The translations under genes and the position numbers were made by a program. 64,000 nt of DNA from Roseateles sp049532965 (GTDB lineage: Bacteria; Pseudomonadota; Gammaproteobacteria; Burkholderiales; Burkholderiaceae_C), in contig NZ_CP186694.1 in the NCBI RefSeq assembly GCF_049532965.1, positions 4,526,001 through 4,590,000 of the forward strand, read 5' to 3'. Positions 10,188 to 18,828 of the stretch are shown here, piece by piece. Below the pieces are notes generated by a model. The model worked only from the letters and a program-made list of their open reading frames with translations, was not told the origin of the DNA and made no database searches. The first letter of the stretch is position 1. Each line of letters opens with the position of its first letter.

Positions 10188-10361
10188 GCGGAAGCAGGTG
10201 GGCAAGGGGAGGGCGCGCGAGGTCGCACCGTGGTGCGAGGCACTCCGGTCCGGGGCCCCGTCGTGGGGCAATCGTCGTGCGAAGCCGGGGCAGCGGGGGA
10301 TAGTCCGCCCGTCGAGCGCGCGGCGTGCGTTCGGCACGCCGGGCGCCCGGGGGAAGGGACC

Positions 10362-11528
10362 TCAGCGGCGCTCTACCAGGATGGGGGTCAGCGCCATCGC
10401 GGAGCGGACGCGGTCGGCGGCCGCGCGGGCGTCCTCCCGGTTCGGGAAGGGCCCGGCCTGCAGGCGATGCAGGTTCTTGTCCTTGAAGATCGTCAGCATC
10501 GGCGCGAGCTCTTCCATGCCGCGGGTGAACTGCTCGCGCAACTGCTCGGCGCCTTCCATGCGCGAGAACGCGCCGAACTGCAGCCAGAAGCCCTGGGCAG
10601 CGGCCACCTTCATCGCGGGGACGGGCGCGTCCGGGTCCGCCGCGGCGATGGCGCCCGCTGTCGCGGTGGCCATCGCGTCGGCCCTGGACTGACCGGGCGG
10701 CGGCAGGTCGCTGCCCGGAGGCAGCGCGGTGATGGGAATGGGCGTCATGCCGGTGACCGGCGTCGGGATCGGCACCTGCGCCGCCACTGGCGCCGGCGGC
10801 GTGGCTGGCGTGACGGGCGGGCGCAGGTCGGCGGTGGTCGTCGGATCCGGGGCGCCGCTGGGCGTCGCGGCCGCGTAGACCGGCGTGTCGGGCGGCACTT
10901 TCGGATCCGGCGACAGTGTGTCGCGATCACGGGTCCAGGCGCCGGTGCGGATGTCGTCGTAGGTGATGCGCTCGATCTCGACGGGCGATACGCCATTCAG
11001 CACGCCGAGCTTGAGCGCGGCGGTATAGCTGAGGTCGATGATGCGGCCCTTGTGGAACGGGCCCCGGTCGTTGATGCGGACGATCACCTCGCGCCCGTTC
11101 TTGGGGTTGCGGACGCGGGCGTAGCTGGGGATTGGCATCGTCACGTGCGCGGCGGTCATCGCGTACATGTTGTAGACCTCGCCGCTGGCGGTCGGTCTGC
11201 CGTGGAACTTGCGGCCGTACCAGGAGGCCAGGCCCTTCTGCACCAGCGGCTTGTCGTCGGCGATGGGCTCGTAGCGTTCGCCGAGCACCTCATAGGGCTT
11301 GTTCGGGCCGCCCTTGCGGATGGACTCCAGCCTCGGGGTGGCGTCGGGCACCTTCTGGAGGTCGGGCGGAACGGTGGCGTCCGGGCCGTCCTTGTCGGGC
11401 CAGGAGGACACCTTGGGACTGCCGGATGGGGAGCGTCCGGGGGCGGGACCGCGGCTGGCGCAAGCGGCCAGGATCAGGGCACACGTCAGGACGGCCAGGC
11501 GCTGGCCGGCGGGGCGGGCTTCAAACAT
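10362..11528 (-). CDS. rlpA: RlpA-family septal ring lytic transglycosylase lipoprotein with SPOR domain
   Basis: 388 residues. A lipoprotein signal ends in the lipobox LILAAC (Cys near 22). The double-psi beta-barrel follows, with GLASWYGRKFHGRPTASGE and the catalytic-region RINDRGPFHKGRIIDLSY. A Pro/Thr/Ala-rich linker then leads to a C-terminal SPOR domain of about 75 residues (FWLQFGAFSRMEGAEQL) that binds denuded septal glycan. RlpA cleaves such glycan during daughter-cell separation. The ATG at 11528 puts a normal-length signal in front of the lipobox; an upstream start at 11564 is possible but less likely. It is divergent from the following hydrolase gene. Confidence 0.93.
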   Translation of the reverse strand: MFEARPAGQRLAVLTCALILAACASRGPAPGRSPSGSPKVSSWPDKDGPDATVPPDLQKVPDATPRLESIRKGGPNKPYEVLGERYEPIADDKPLVQKGLASWYGRKFHGRPTASGEVYNMYAMTAAHVTMPIPSYARVRNPKNGREVIVRINDRGPFHKGRIIDLSYTAALKLGVLNGVSPVEIERITYDDIRTGAWTRDRDTLSPDPKVPPDTPVYAAATPSGAPDPTTTADLRPPVTPATPPAPVAAQVPIPTPVTGMTPIPITALPPGSDLPPPGQSRADAMATATAGAIAAADPDAPVPAMKVAAAQGFWLQFGAFSRMEGAEQLREQFTRGMEELAPMLTIFKDKNLHRLQAGPFPNREDARAAADRVRSAMALTPILVERR

Positions 11529-11628
11529 GGCCGCAACCCTAGCAATGCGCCACGGTTTTGCCAAGGTTATGCTCCGCGGTCCCAGCCCTCTCTTTCACGA
11601 TCGTTTCGATCGTTACGTCCGCAACGCC

Positions 11629-12327
11629 ATGAGCACCTACGTCTTTCCCCCCGCGCCGCAAGCCGCCGTGGCCGTGCGCGGCAGCGAGGCCCGCTATGCG
11701 GTGAGCCGCATCTTCTGCGTCGGCCGCAATTACGCCGCCCATGCGCGGGAGATGGGCAGCGATCCCGACCGCGAGCCGCCGTTCTACTTCACGAAGCCGG
11801 CGAGCGCGCTGGCGCCGTCGGGCGGAACGATCCCGTACGCGCCGGGGACCAGCAACCTGCATTACGAGATGGAGCTGGTCGTGGCGATCGGCAAGCCGGT
11901 GTTCAAGGCCACGTCCGACCAGGCCGCCGACGCGGTCTGGGGCTATGCCGCCGGTCTCGACATGACCCGCCGCGACCTGCAGAACGCCGCCAAGGCGATC
12001 GGCCGCCCGTGGGACCTGGGCAAGGGCTTCGAGCACTCCGCCGTCATCACGGAGCTGGTGCCGCGTGCCGAGCTCGGCGAGCTGTCCAAGGGCGCGATCA
12101 CGTTGTCCGTCAACGGGGTGGAAAAGCAGCGCGGCGACCTGTCCGACATGATCTGGAGCATTCCGGAGCTGGTCGCCAACCTGTCGCAGTACTACCACCT
12201 GGGCCCGGGCGACCTGATCTACACCGGCACGCCGGAAGGTGTCGGTCCGGTGAAGCCGGGCGACCAGCTCGTCGGCGTGATCGAGGGCTTCGGCGAGCTG
12301 ACGATCACGATCGGCGGCGCCGAGTAA
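11629..12327 (+). CDS. Fumarylacetoacetate hydrolase-family protein
   Basis: 232-residue single-domain member of the FAH superfamily, which contains C-C bond hydrolases, decarboxylases and oxaloacetate tautomerases. The N-terminal IFCVGRNYAAHAREMG, the PPFYFTKPASAL motif, the metal-binding acidic cluster HYEMELVVAIGK and the C-terminal DLIYTGTPEGVGPVKPGD are all present. Length and motifs fit the YcgM/FAHD1-type subgroup (acylpyruvase or oxaloacetate-related activity), but the substrate cannot be read from sequence. The ATG at 11629 is chosen because homology begins just after it; the longer open frame overlaps rlpA antisense. nadC follows 16 bp downstream, perhaps co-transcribed. Confidence 0.9.
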   Translation: MSTYVFPPAPQAAVAVRGSEARYAVSRIFCVGRNYAAHAREMGSDPDREPPFYFTKPASALAPSGGTIPYAPGTSNLHYEMELVVAIGKPVFKATSDQAADAVWGYAAGLDMTRRDLQNAAKAIGRPWDLGKGFEHSAVITELVPRAELGELSKGAITLSVNGVEKQRGDLSDMIWSIPELVANLSQYYHLGPGDLIYTGTPEGVGPVKPGDQLVGVIEGFGELTITIGGAE

Positions 12328-12343
12328 GGACGGATCCGCGGCG

Positions 12344-13204
12344 ATGTTCGATCACAACGAAACCCTGGACGAGGCGCGCGCGCGCAACATCCGCGATGCG
12401 CTGTTCGAGGACATCGGCGTCTGCGACTGGACCGCGCGGCTGGTGCCGGCGGACCGGCGGGTGAAGGCGCATGTGCGCGTGCGCGAGGCCGCCGTGCTGT
12501 GCGGACGCGACTGGTTCGAGGGCGTGTTCCTGGCGCTGGATGGGTCGTCCCGGATCGAGTGGCTGTATGACGAAGGCGCCGACATGGCGCCCGACACGAT
12601 CGTCTGCCGCATCGAGGCCGACGGCCGCGCGCTGCTGTCTGCCGAGCGGCCGGCGCTGAACTTCCTGCAACTGCTGTCGGGCACCGCGACGACGACGCGC
12701 GCGCATGCGCGCGCCATCGAAGGCGCCAGCCCGAATCCGCGCGGTTGTGCGGTGCTGGACACGCGCAAGACGCTGCCCGGGTTGCGGCTGGCGCAGAAGT
12801 ACGCGGTGCGCGTCGGTGGCGGCGCCAACCAGCGGCTGGCCTTGTATGACGGCATCCTGATCAAGGAGAACCACATCGCCGCGGCCGGCGGCGTGACGCA
12901 GGCGCTGCGCCAGGCGCAGTCGCTGAATGCCGGCGTGACGATCCAGGTCGAGGTCGAGACGATCGAGCAACTGCGCGAGGCGCTGGCGGCCGGCGCGGTC
13001 AGCGTGCTGCTGGACAACTTCAGCGAGCCGATGATGCGCGAAGCGGTCGCGATCGCTGCAGGGCGCGCATTGCTCGAGGTCTCCGGCGGCGTGGCGCTCG
13101 ACCAGTTGCGCTGGATCGCGGCGACGGGCGTCGACCGCATCTCCGTGGGGCGACTGACCAAGGACGCCAAGGCGGTTGACTACTCGATGCGAGTCGACGG
13201 CTGA
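12344..13204 (+). CDS. nadC: Nicotinate-nucleotide pyrophosphorylase (quinolinate phosphoribosyltransferase)
   Basis: 286 residues, the usual length. NadC condenses quinolinate with PRPP to nicotinate mononucleotide, releasing CO2, in de novo NAD synthesis in the cytoplasm. Diagnostic stretches are ERPALNFLQLLSGTAT, DTRKTLPGLRLAQKYAV, GGGANQRLALYDGILIKENH and the C-terminal SGGVALDQLRWIAATGVDRISVG. The Arg, Lys and His residues that contact quinolinate and PRPP lie within these. nadA and nadB are not in the window. The gene begins 16 bp after the FAH-family gene. Confidence 0.97.
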   Translation: MFDHNETLDEARARNIRDALFEDIGVCDWTARLVPADRRVKAHVRVREAAVLCGRDWFEGVFLALDGSSRIEWLYDEGADMAPDTIVCRIEADGRALLSAERPALNFLQLLSGTATTTRAHARAIEGASPNPRGCAVLDTRKTLPGLRLAQKYAVRVGGGANQRLALYDGILIKENHIAAAGGVTQALRQAQSLNAGVTIQVEVETIEQLREALAAGAVSVLLDNFSEPMMREAVAIAAGRALLEVSGGVALDQLRWIAATGVDRISVGRLTKDAKAVDYSMRVDG

Positions 13205-13304
13205 CGCTGACCCGAACATCAGCAGGCTCTGCACATCGGCGCCATTCTTGGCGCCGAACCTTTTTCTGACACTGGCTGCCTTCTCAACGCAGGAGACAGC
13301 AGTG

Positions 13305-14063
13305 ATGGAAGCAGCAAACAAGGACGACCGGGCCTCCGATGACAATGTGAGCGCCCTGCGGGACATCCTCAGCCGATGGTCGGCCAGCATGGCGACCCTG
13401 GTACTGAACGAAGTGGAATGCCGCCTCCGGCTCATGGCGGAGTTGCGCGGCAAGCTCGATGTGATCGGCATCGACGAAGTTCACGAGCTTCAGCCTCTCT
13501 TCAAACGCGGGCTGTGGATGTTCGGCCCTCAATTCGAGTCCGCGGAGTTCACGGCCAACCTGGGCATGACAAAGGTGATTCAGCGGCTCTTCAAGGACCC
13601 TGTGGGAACCGGGTCCCGCAGCCGACCGGACTTTGTCGTTCTGCCGGACAGCAGCGTCGGGCTGTACGCCTGCCCGTCCTACGACGATTTCCATGAGGTC
13701 AACGGTGTGGACCATGTGGTGATCATCGAACTGAAGACGACGGGGCGCGAGATTGGCAGTCGGGATCGGGAGCAGGTCTGGAAGTACTTCAAGGAACTGC
13801 GCGCTCGCGGGTGCATCAAGGCGCACACGCGCGTGGACGGATACATCCTGGGAGACCGCATCGAGCCCGGCGAGGAGTTCGAGGCGCCCTATCCGGTCGG
13901 CGTCAGGATCCGTCCGATGCTTTACGAGACCATCCTGCAGCGGGCCGAGAAGCGGCTGCTCAACCTCTACAAGGACATCAAGAACGCGCCGTTCCTCACG
14001 GATGTCCAACGGGAGGCGCCGCCGGTCTCGGTCGTGAAGTTCGGCGTGCCCGAAGCGGCCTGA
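13305..14063 (+). CDS. Stand-alone PD-(D/E)XK nuclease-like protein, resembles the C-terminal domain of larger ATP-binding proteins
   Basis: 252 residues; an AGGAG ribosome site 9 bp upstream supports the ATG at 13305. After a helical N-terminus come ELQPLFKRGLWMFGPQFES (about 61-79), RPDF (107-110) and IELK (141-144) followed by EQVWKYFKEL. The D...ExK arrangement is that of a restriction-endonuclease-like fold. From memory, the same order (LWxFGPEYES, RPDFVVLPD, VVIELK) forms the C-terminal part of long GHKL/HSP90-type ATP-binding proteins and of Shedu-like (DUF4263) nucleases associated with phage defence. Here no ATPase part is attached or adjacent. It may be a self-contained nuclease, a remnant, or a recruited domain. 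Third-position base use looks less GC-biased than in nadC, suggesting transfer. Confidence 0.6.
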   Translation: MEAANKDDRASDDNVSALRDILSRWSASMATLVLNEVECRLRLMAELRGKLDVIGIDEVHELQPLFKRGLWMFGPQFESAEFTANLGMTKVIQRLFKDPVGTGSRSRPDFVVLPDSSVGLYACPSYDDFHEVNGVDHVVIIELKTTGREIGSRDREQVWKYFKELRARGCIKAHTRVDGYILGDRIEPGEEFEAPYPVGVRIRPMLYETILQRAEKRLLNLYKDIKNAPFLTDVQREAPPVSVVKFGVPEAA

Positions 14064-14078
14064 CGTCCCACCGCGCCG

Positions 14079-14099
14079 CAGGCACCGTCGCGGTGCCTG
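14079..14099 (+). terminator. Hairpin downstream of the nuclease-like gene
   Basis: CAGGCACCG-TCG-CGGTGCCTG is a perfect 9-bp stem with a 3-nt loop starting 16 bp after the stop. No T-run follows, so it is at best a weak intrinsic terminator or a transcript-end stabiliser. Confidence 0.4.
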
Positions 14100-14157
14100 T
14101 CACACCACGCTTGTGCGCAGTCTCGTGCGCAAGGGCGGTGCACCCGCGTCGCCGCAG

Positions 14158-14169
14158 CTTGCATACAAG
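14158..14169. promoter_or_regulatory. Putative GntR-type operator upstream of the amino acid transporter cluster
   Basis: CTTGCATACAAG is a near-perfect palindrome with CTTG/CAAG half-sites, 62 bp before the GntR regulator gene. FadR-subfamily GntR proteins typically bind short palindromes of the TTGTATACAA kind, so autoregulation of the downstream operon is plausible. A related TTATGCATACAAA lies before the second GntR-linked transporter at 44.46 kb. Confidence 0.45.
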
Positions 14170-14231
14170 ACAGGTGCGCCAGATAAACCGGTCAGCGCCG
14201 ACGCTGGCACGGAAGCTGCAAAGCCCCTTGC

Positions 14232-15026
14232 ATGGGCACTTCCGCCACCGACATCAGCCAGCGCATCGTCGAAGCCGTGCTGGCGCGCAAGCTGGCCCCC
14301 GGCACGCGGCTGGGGGAGCAGCAACTCGCGCTGCTCTTCGACTGCAGCCGCACCATCGTCCGCGAGGCGCTGACGCGGCTGGCCGCGCGTGGCATCGTCA
14401 CCGTCAGCGCACGGCGCGGGTGGTACTTGATCGCGCCGTCGCGGGATGAGGCGCGGGAGGCCTTCGACGCCCGTCGCGTCATCGAACTCGGCCTGCTTCG
14501 CAGCCAGCGTCCGCTCGACAAGCCCGCGCTGACGCGCTTGAAGAAGCACCTCGCGCAGGAGAAGGCCGCGCTGAGGGGCGACGATGTCGGCGCACGCAGC
14601 TTCCTGCTCGGCGACTTCCATGTCTGCCTCGCCGAGTGCCTGGGCAACAGCCTGCTCGCCGACACGCTGCGCGACTACACCGCGCGCACGACGCTGATCG
14701 CGATGCTCTATCAGTCGTCCCACGATGCGGCGCAGTCGTGCCAGGAGCACGTCGCCATCGTCGCCGCGCTGGAGCGCGGTGATGCCGCCGGCGCCGAAGC
14801 GCTGATGGCCGCGCACCTGGCCAGCGTGCAGTCGGGATTGCAGCTCCAGACGCAGACGGACGATCCGCTGCATCAGCTGCGGCAGGCGCTCACGCCGCTG
14901 GCGGCGGCCGCATCGTCTTCCTCCTCTTCTTCGACCTCGCCGGCCCGCCGCGCCCGAGCCTCGCGGGCCGCCGAGACCGACACCTCCGATTCCCCACCCG
15001 CTGCCTACCTAGGAGCCCTGTTATGA
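14232..15026 (+). CDS. GntR-family (FCD) transcriptional regulator
   Basis: 264 residues. Residues 1-75 form the winged helix-turn-helix (ISQRIVEAVLARKLAPGTRLGEQQLA, then CSRTIVREALTRLAARG). From about 85 to 215 lies an FCD-type helical effector domain with the FHVCLAECLGNSLL and EHVAIVAALERGD motifs. The last 45 residues are a low-complexity Ser/Ala/Arg tail with a run of seven serines, unusual for this family and probably disordered. Its end overlaps the start of the periplasmic binding protein by 4 bp (ATGA), so regulator and transporter form one operon. It probably controls that operon in response to the transported compound. Confidence 0.9.
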   Translation: MGTSATDISQRIVEAVLARKLAPGTRLGEQQLALLFDCSRTIVREALTRLAARGIVTVSARRGWYLIAPSRDEAREAFDARRVIELGLLRSQRPLDKPALTRLKKHLAQEKAALRGDDVGARSFLLGDFHVCLAECLGNSLLADTLRDYTARTTLIAMLYQSSHDAAQSCQEHVAIVAALERGDAAGAEALMAAHLASVQSGLQLQTQTDDPLHQLRQALTPLAAAASSSSSSSTSPARRARASRAAETDTSDSPPAAYLGALL

Positions 15027-15835
15027 GCCACGCCGTCCGTTCCTCCGTCCGCACGCTCGTGCCGCGCCGCCTGCTGCTTGCAGCCGGCCTCGGCCTCCTG
15101 GCGATCGGCGCCCACGCTCAGACCGCGCTCGACACGATCACCAAGTCCAAGACCATCAAGATCGCGATCCCGACCGACTACCCGCCCTACGGCTTCGTCG
15201 GTCCGGACATGAAGCCGCAGGGCCTGGACGTCGCGATGGCCGAGTTGATCGCCGCCAAGCTCGGCGTGAAGGCGGAACTGGTGCCGGTCACCAGCGCCAA
15301 CCGCATTCCCTACCTGCAGACCAAGAAGGCGGACCTGGTCATCTCCACGCTGGGCAAGAACCCGGAGCGCGAGAAGGTCATCGCCTTCAGCGCCGCCTAT
15401 GCGCCGTTCTATCAGGCCGTCTTCGCGCCCAAGAGCCTGTCGATCAAGAGCTTCGCGGACCTCGCCGGCAAGACCGTGGCCGTCACGCGTGGCGCGATGG
15501 AGGACCAGGAGCTCGCCAAGGTCGCGCCTGCGACGCTGGAGTTCAAGCGCTTCGAGGACAACAACGCGACGATCGCCGCGTTCGCCGCGGGCCAGACGCA
15601 GGTGGTCGCAACCAGCGCCGCCGTCGCGGGCAACCTGATGCAGCGCCAACCCGGGCTGAACGTCGAGTACAAGCTGCTGCTCAAGGACAGCCCGTGCTTC
15701 GTCGGCGTGGCCAAGGGCGAGGACGCGTTGCTGGAGAAGGTCAACGCGATCATCGCCGCGGCCAAGCAGGCCGGCGAGCTGGAAGCGCTGTCGAAGAAGT
15801 GGCTCGGCCGCGGCACCGGCGAGCTGCCGCTGTAA
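15023..15835 (+). CDS. Amino acid ABC transporter, periplasmic substrate-binding protein
   Basis: 270 residues with a Sec signal (RRLLLAAGLGLLAIGAHAQ, cleavage near 33). The family 3 solute-binding fold follows: IKIAIPTDYPPYGFVGPDMKPQGLDVAMAELIA is the usual first lobe, and ADLVISTLGKNPEREKVIAFS contains the ligand-side residues. The family binds polar or charged amino acids or opines; the ligand is not resolved. It overlaps the GntR gene by 4 bp and precedes two permeases and an ATPase, giving a complete importer. Confidence 0.94.
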   Translation: MSHAVRSSVRTLVPRRLLLAAGLGLLAIGAHAQTALDTITKSKTIKIAIPTDYPPYGFVGPDMKPQGLDVAMAELIAAKLGVKAELVPVTSANRIPYLQTKKADLVISTLGKNPEREKVIAFSAAYAPFYQAVFAPKSLSIKSFADLAGKTVAVTRGAMEDQELAKVAPATLEFKRFEDNNATIAAFAAGQTQVVATSAAVAGNLMQRQPGLNVEYKLLLKDSPCFVGVAKGEDALLEKVNAIIAAAKQAGELEALSKKWLGRGTGELPL

Positions 15836-15841
15836 GCGACC

Positions 15842-16576
15842 ATGATCGAGTTCGACTTCGGCGCCGTCCTCGCTGAATGGCCGCTGCTGCTGCGCGGCCT
15901 GGCCTGGACGGTCGGGCTGACGCTGGTCGCCGTGCCGCTGGGCCTGGTGATCGCGACCCTCGGCGCGTGGGCCCGAGCCTGCGGATCGGCGGGGCTGCGG
16001 CGGCTGGTCGGCGTCTATGTCGAACTGCTGCGCAACACGCCGTTCATCGTGCAGCTGTTCTTCGTGTTCTTCGGGCTGCCGGCGATGGGCGTGAAGCTGT
16101 CGCCGGAGTCGGCCTCGCTGATCGCGATGACGCTCAACCTCGGCGCCTATGGCACCGAGATCCTGCGCGCCGGCATTCAGGCCGCGCCGCGCGGGCAGTG
16201 GGAAGCGGCGCAGAGCCTGGCCCTCGGGCCGGTGCAGGTGTTCACCCGCGTGATCCTGCCGCCGGCATTCAAGCGGGTCTGGCCGGCGATGACGAGCCAG
16301 ATCGTGATCGTGATGCTGGGCTCGGCCGTGTGCGGCCAGATCTCGACCGAGGAGCTGAGCTACGCCGCCAACCTGATCCAGAGCCGCAATTTCCGCGCCT
16401 TCGAGGCCTTCATCGTCGCGACGCTGGTCTACCTGGCGCTGGCGGTGATCGTGCGGCGCGTGCTGCTGTGGGCCGGGCCGAAGTGGTTCTTCGGCGGTGC
16501 GCCGGTCGCGGTCAAGCCGCCGCTGTGGCGGCGCTTCGCCGGCACCGGTGCAGGCGCGGGAGGCGCGAATGATTGA
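15842..16576 (+). CDS. Amino acid ABC transporter permease 1
   Basis: 244-residue inner-membrane permease of the HisMQ/GlnP type with about five helices. The EAA loop that docks with the ATPase is visible as GQWEAAQSLALGPVQVFTRVILPPAFKR. The membrane entry WPLLLRGLAWTVGLTLVAVPLGL and the YVELLRNTPFIVQLFFVFFGLP motif are family hallmarks. The start is ATG 6 bp after the binding-protein stop. The 3' end overlaps permease 2 by 8 bp. Confidence 0.93.
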   Translation: MIEFDFGAVLAEWPLLLRGLAWTVGLTLVAVPLGLVIATLGAWARACGSAGLRRLVGVYVELLRNTPFIVQLFFVFFGLPAMGVKLSPESASLIAMTLNLGAYGTEILRAGIQAAPRGQWEAAQSLALGPVQVFTRVILPPAFKRVWPAMTSQIVIVMLGSAVCGQISTEELSYAANLIQSRNFRAFEAFIVATLVYLALAVIVRRVLLWAGPKWFFGGAPVAVKPPLWRRFAGTGAGAGGAND

Positions 16577-17205
16577 GTTCACCCTCTGGGACATCTTGCG
16601 AAATCTCGCGCTGGCGATGCGCTGGACGGTCGCGCTGTCGCTGATCGCGTTCGTCGGCGGCGGCGTGGTGGGTGCGGCGCTGCTGTGCCTGCGCATCGGG
16701 CTGGGCCACAAGACACGCCGCGCAATCGGTGCCTACGTGGCGCTGTTCCAGGGCACGCCGCTGCTGATGCAGTTGTTCCTCGCGTACTTCGGGCTGGCGC
16801 TGGTCGGGCTGGAAGTCTCCGCCTGGACGGCCGCGTCGCTGGCGCTGACGCTCTACACCAGTGCTTACCTGGTCGAGATCTGGCGCGGTTGCGTCGAGGC
16901 CGTGCCGCGGGGCCAGTGGGAGGCTGCACGCAGCCTGGCGATGAGCTTCGGCGAGCAACTGCGTCACGTGATCCTGCCGCAGGCGCTGCGCCTGGCGATC
17001 GCGCCGACGGTCGGCTTTCTCGTGCAGGTCATCAAGGGCACGGCGCTCGCTTCGGTGATCGGCTTCGTGGAGCTGACCAAGGCCGGCGGCATGATCGCCA
17101 ACGCGAGCTTCAAGCCGTTCCTGGTCTTCGGCTGCGTGGCGCTGTTCTATTTCGCGCTGTGCTTCCCCGTGAGCCTGGCCGCCCAACATCTGGAAAGGAA
17201 GCAGC

Positions 17206-17222
<17 letters not shown>
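16569..17222 (+). CDS. Amino acid ABC transporter permease 2
   Basis: 217 residues, partner of the preceding permease. The YVALFQGTPLLMQLFLAYFGLA motif and EAA loop (GQWEAARSLAMSFGEQLRHVILPQALRLA) are present, with about five helices. The ATG at 16569 lies inside the end of permease 1 and fixes the reading frame for MIEFTLWDILRN, which mirrors the MIEF start of permease 1. It overlaps the ATPase gene by 17 bp. The heterodimer with permease 1 would form the translocation pore. Confidence 0.93.
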
Positions 17223-17991
<769 letters not shown>

Positions 17992-18003
17992 TGGCAGTCG
18001 CCT

Positions 18004-18036
18004 TCAGGCCCGCGGCGTCACTCGTCCGGGGCCTGA
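18004..18036. terminator. Possible bidirectional terminator between the amino acid importer and Anbu
   Basis: TCAGGCCC (18004-18011) and GGGCCTGA (18029-18036) form an 8-bp perfect stem with a 17-nt loop, in the 51-bp gap between convergent genes. No T-run follows, so termination strength is uncertain. Confidence 0.4.
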
Positions 18037-18042
18037 GGGGGT

Positions 18043-18777
18043 TCAGGCGAACCAGTCCTCATCCGGCAGTTGCTCGAACACCCGCTTCAGGCCGCCGCCC
18101 CAGCCCTGGCTGATCGCCGCGAAGTACGGATCGTCCTTTGTGATCCGGTGCGGCTGTGCGGGCGCGAAGCTGTTGGTCTTGTACAGCAGCATGTCGATGG
18201 GCAGCCCCACCGACAGATTGCTGCGGATGGTCGAGTCGAACGAGATCAGCGCGCACTTGGTTGCCTCGGCCAGCGAGCTATCGAAATCGATGACCCGGTC
18301 GATGATCGGCTTGCCGTACTTGGACTCACCGATCTGCAGATAGGGCGTGTCTTCCGTGGCCTCGATGAAGTTGCCCTGCGGATAGATGTGGAACAGGCGG
18401 GGAGCCTCGCCGCGGATCTGGCCGCCGACGATGAAGTTGGCGCCGAAATCGACGCTCTGGTTCAACTGCCCGTGGCCGTCGCTGTCACGCATGACGACTT
18501 CCTTCAGCGTCCGGCCCACCAGCTCGGCGATGTCGTACATCGACGGCAGGTTCATCAGGTGATGCCCGTCATCGACCGCGCGCTGGCGCATCAGGCTCAC
18601 CACGCTCTGTGTCGTTGCCAGGTTGCCCGCGTTGAGCAGCGTGACCAGGCGCTCGCCCGGCTGCTCGAACACATTCATCTTGCGGAAGGTCGCGATGTGA
18701 TCCACCCCCGCATTGGTGCGGGAATCCGACGCGAACAACAGGCCGGCACGCAGCCGCATGGCAACACAGTAAGTCAT
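18043..18777 (-). CDS. anbu: Anbu proteasome-type peptidase (bacterial proteasome homologue)
   Basis: 244 residues of the Ntn-hydrolase proteasome superfamily. The protein opens M-T-Y-C-V-A-M, so removal of Met exposes Thr as candidate nucleophile. Conserved partners are visible as Asp in ASDSRTN and Lys in FRKMN. It would form a self-compartmentalised or lock-washer oligomer in the cytoplasm; its substrates are unknown in the literature. It is the last of four same-strand genes with a transglutaminase, an alpha-E protein and an ATP-grasp protein, the combination known for Anbu and suggested to build or degrade a peptide tag. No Shine-Dalgarno sequence is obvious before the ATG. Confidence 0.93.
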   Translation of the reverse strand: MTYCVAMRLRAGLLFASDSRTNAGVDHIATFRKMNVFEQPGERLVTLLNAGNLATTQSVVSLMRQRAVDDGHHLMNLPSMYDIAELVGRTLKEVVMRDSDGHGQLNQSVDFGANFIVGGQIRGEAPRLFHIYPQGNFIEATEDTPYLQIGESKYGKPIIDRVIDFDSSLAEATKCALISFDSTIRSNLSVGLPIDMLLYKTNSFAPAQPHRITKDDPYFAAISQGWGGGLKRVFEQLPDEDWFA

Positions 18778-18828
18778 GGGGCGGGAGCGTAGCCGATCAG
18801 TTCGCCATTGTGGGCGGCGCCCCCTTCG

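Noticed and set aside
9360..12464. 1034-codon plus-strand open frame over the second GGDEF gene, rlpA and beyond
   Set aside because: It covers three genes with clear motifs in other frames and strands and has low-complexity Arg/His/Gly composition; a high-GC artefact.
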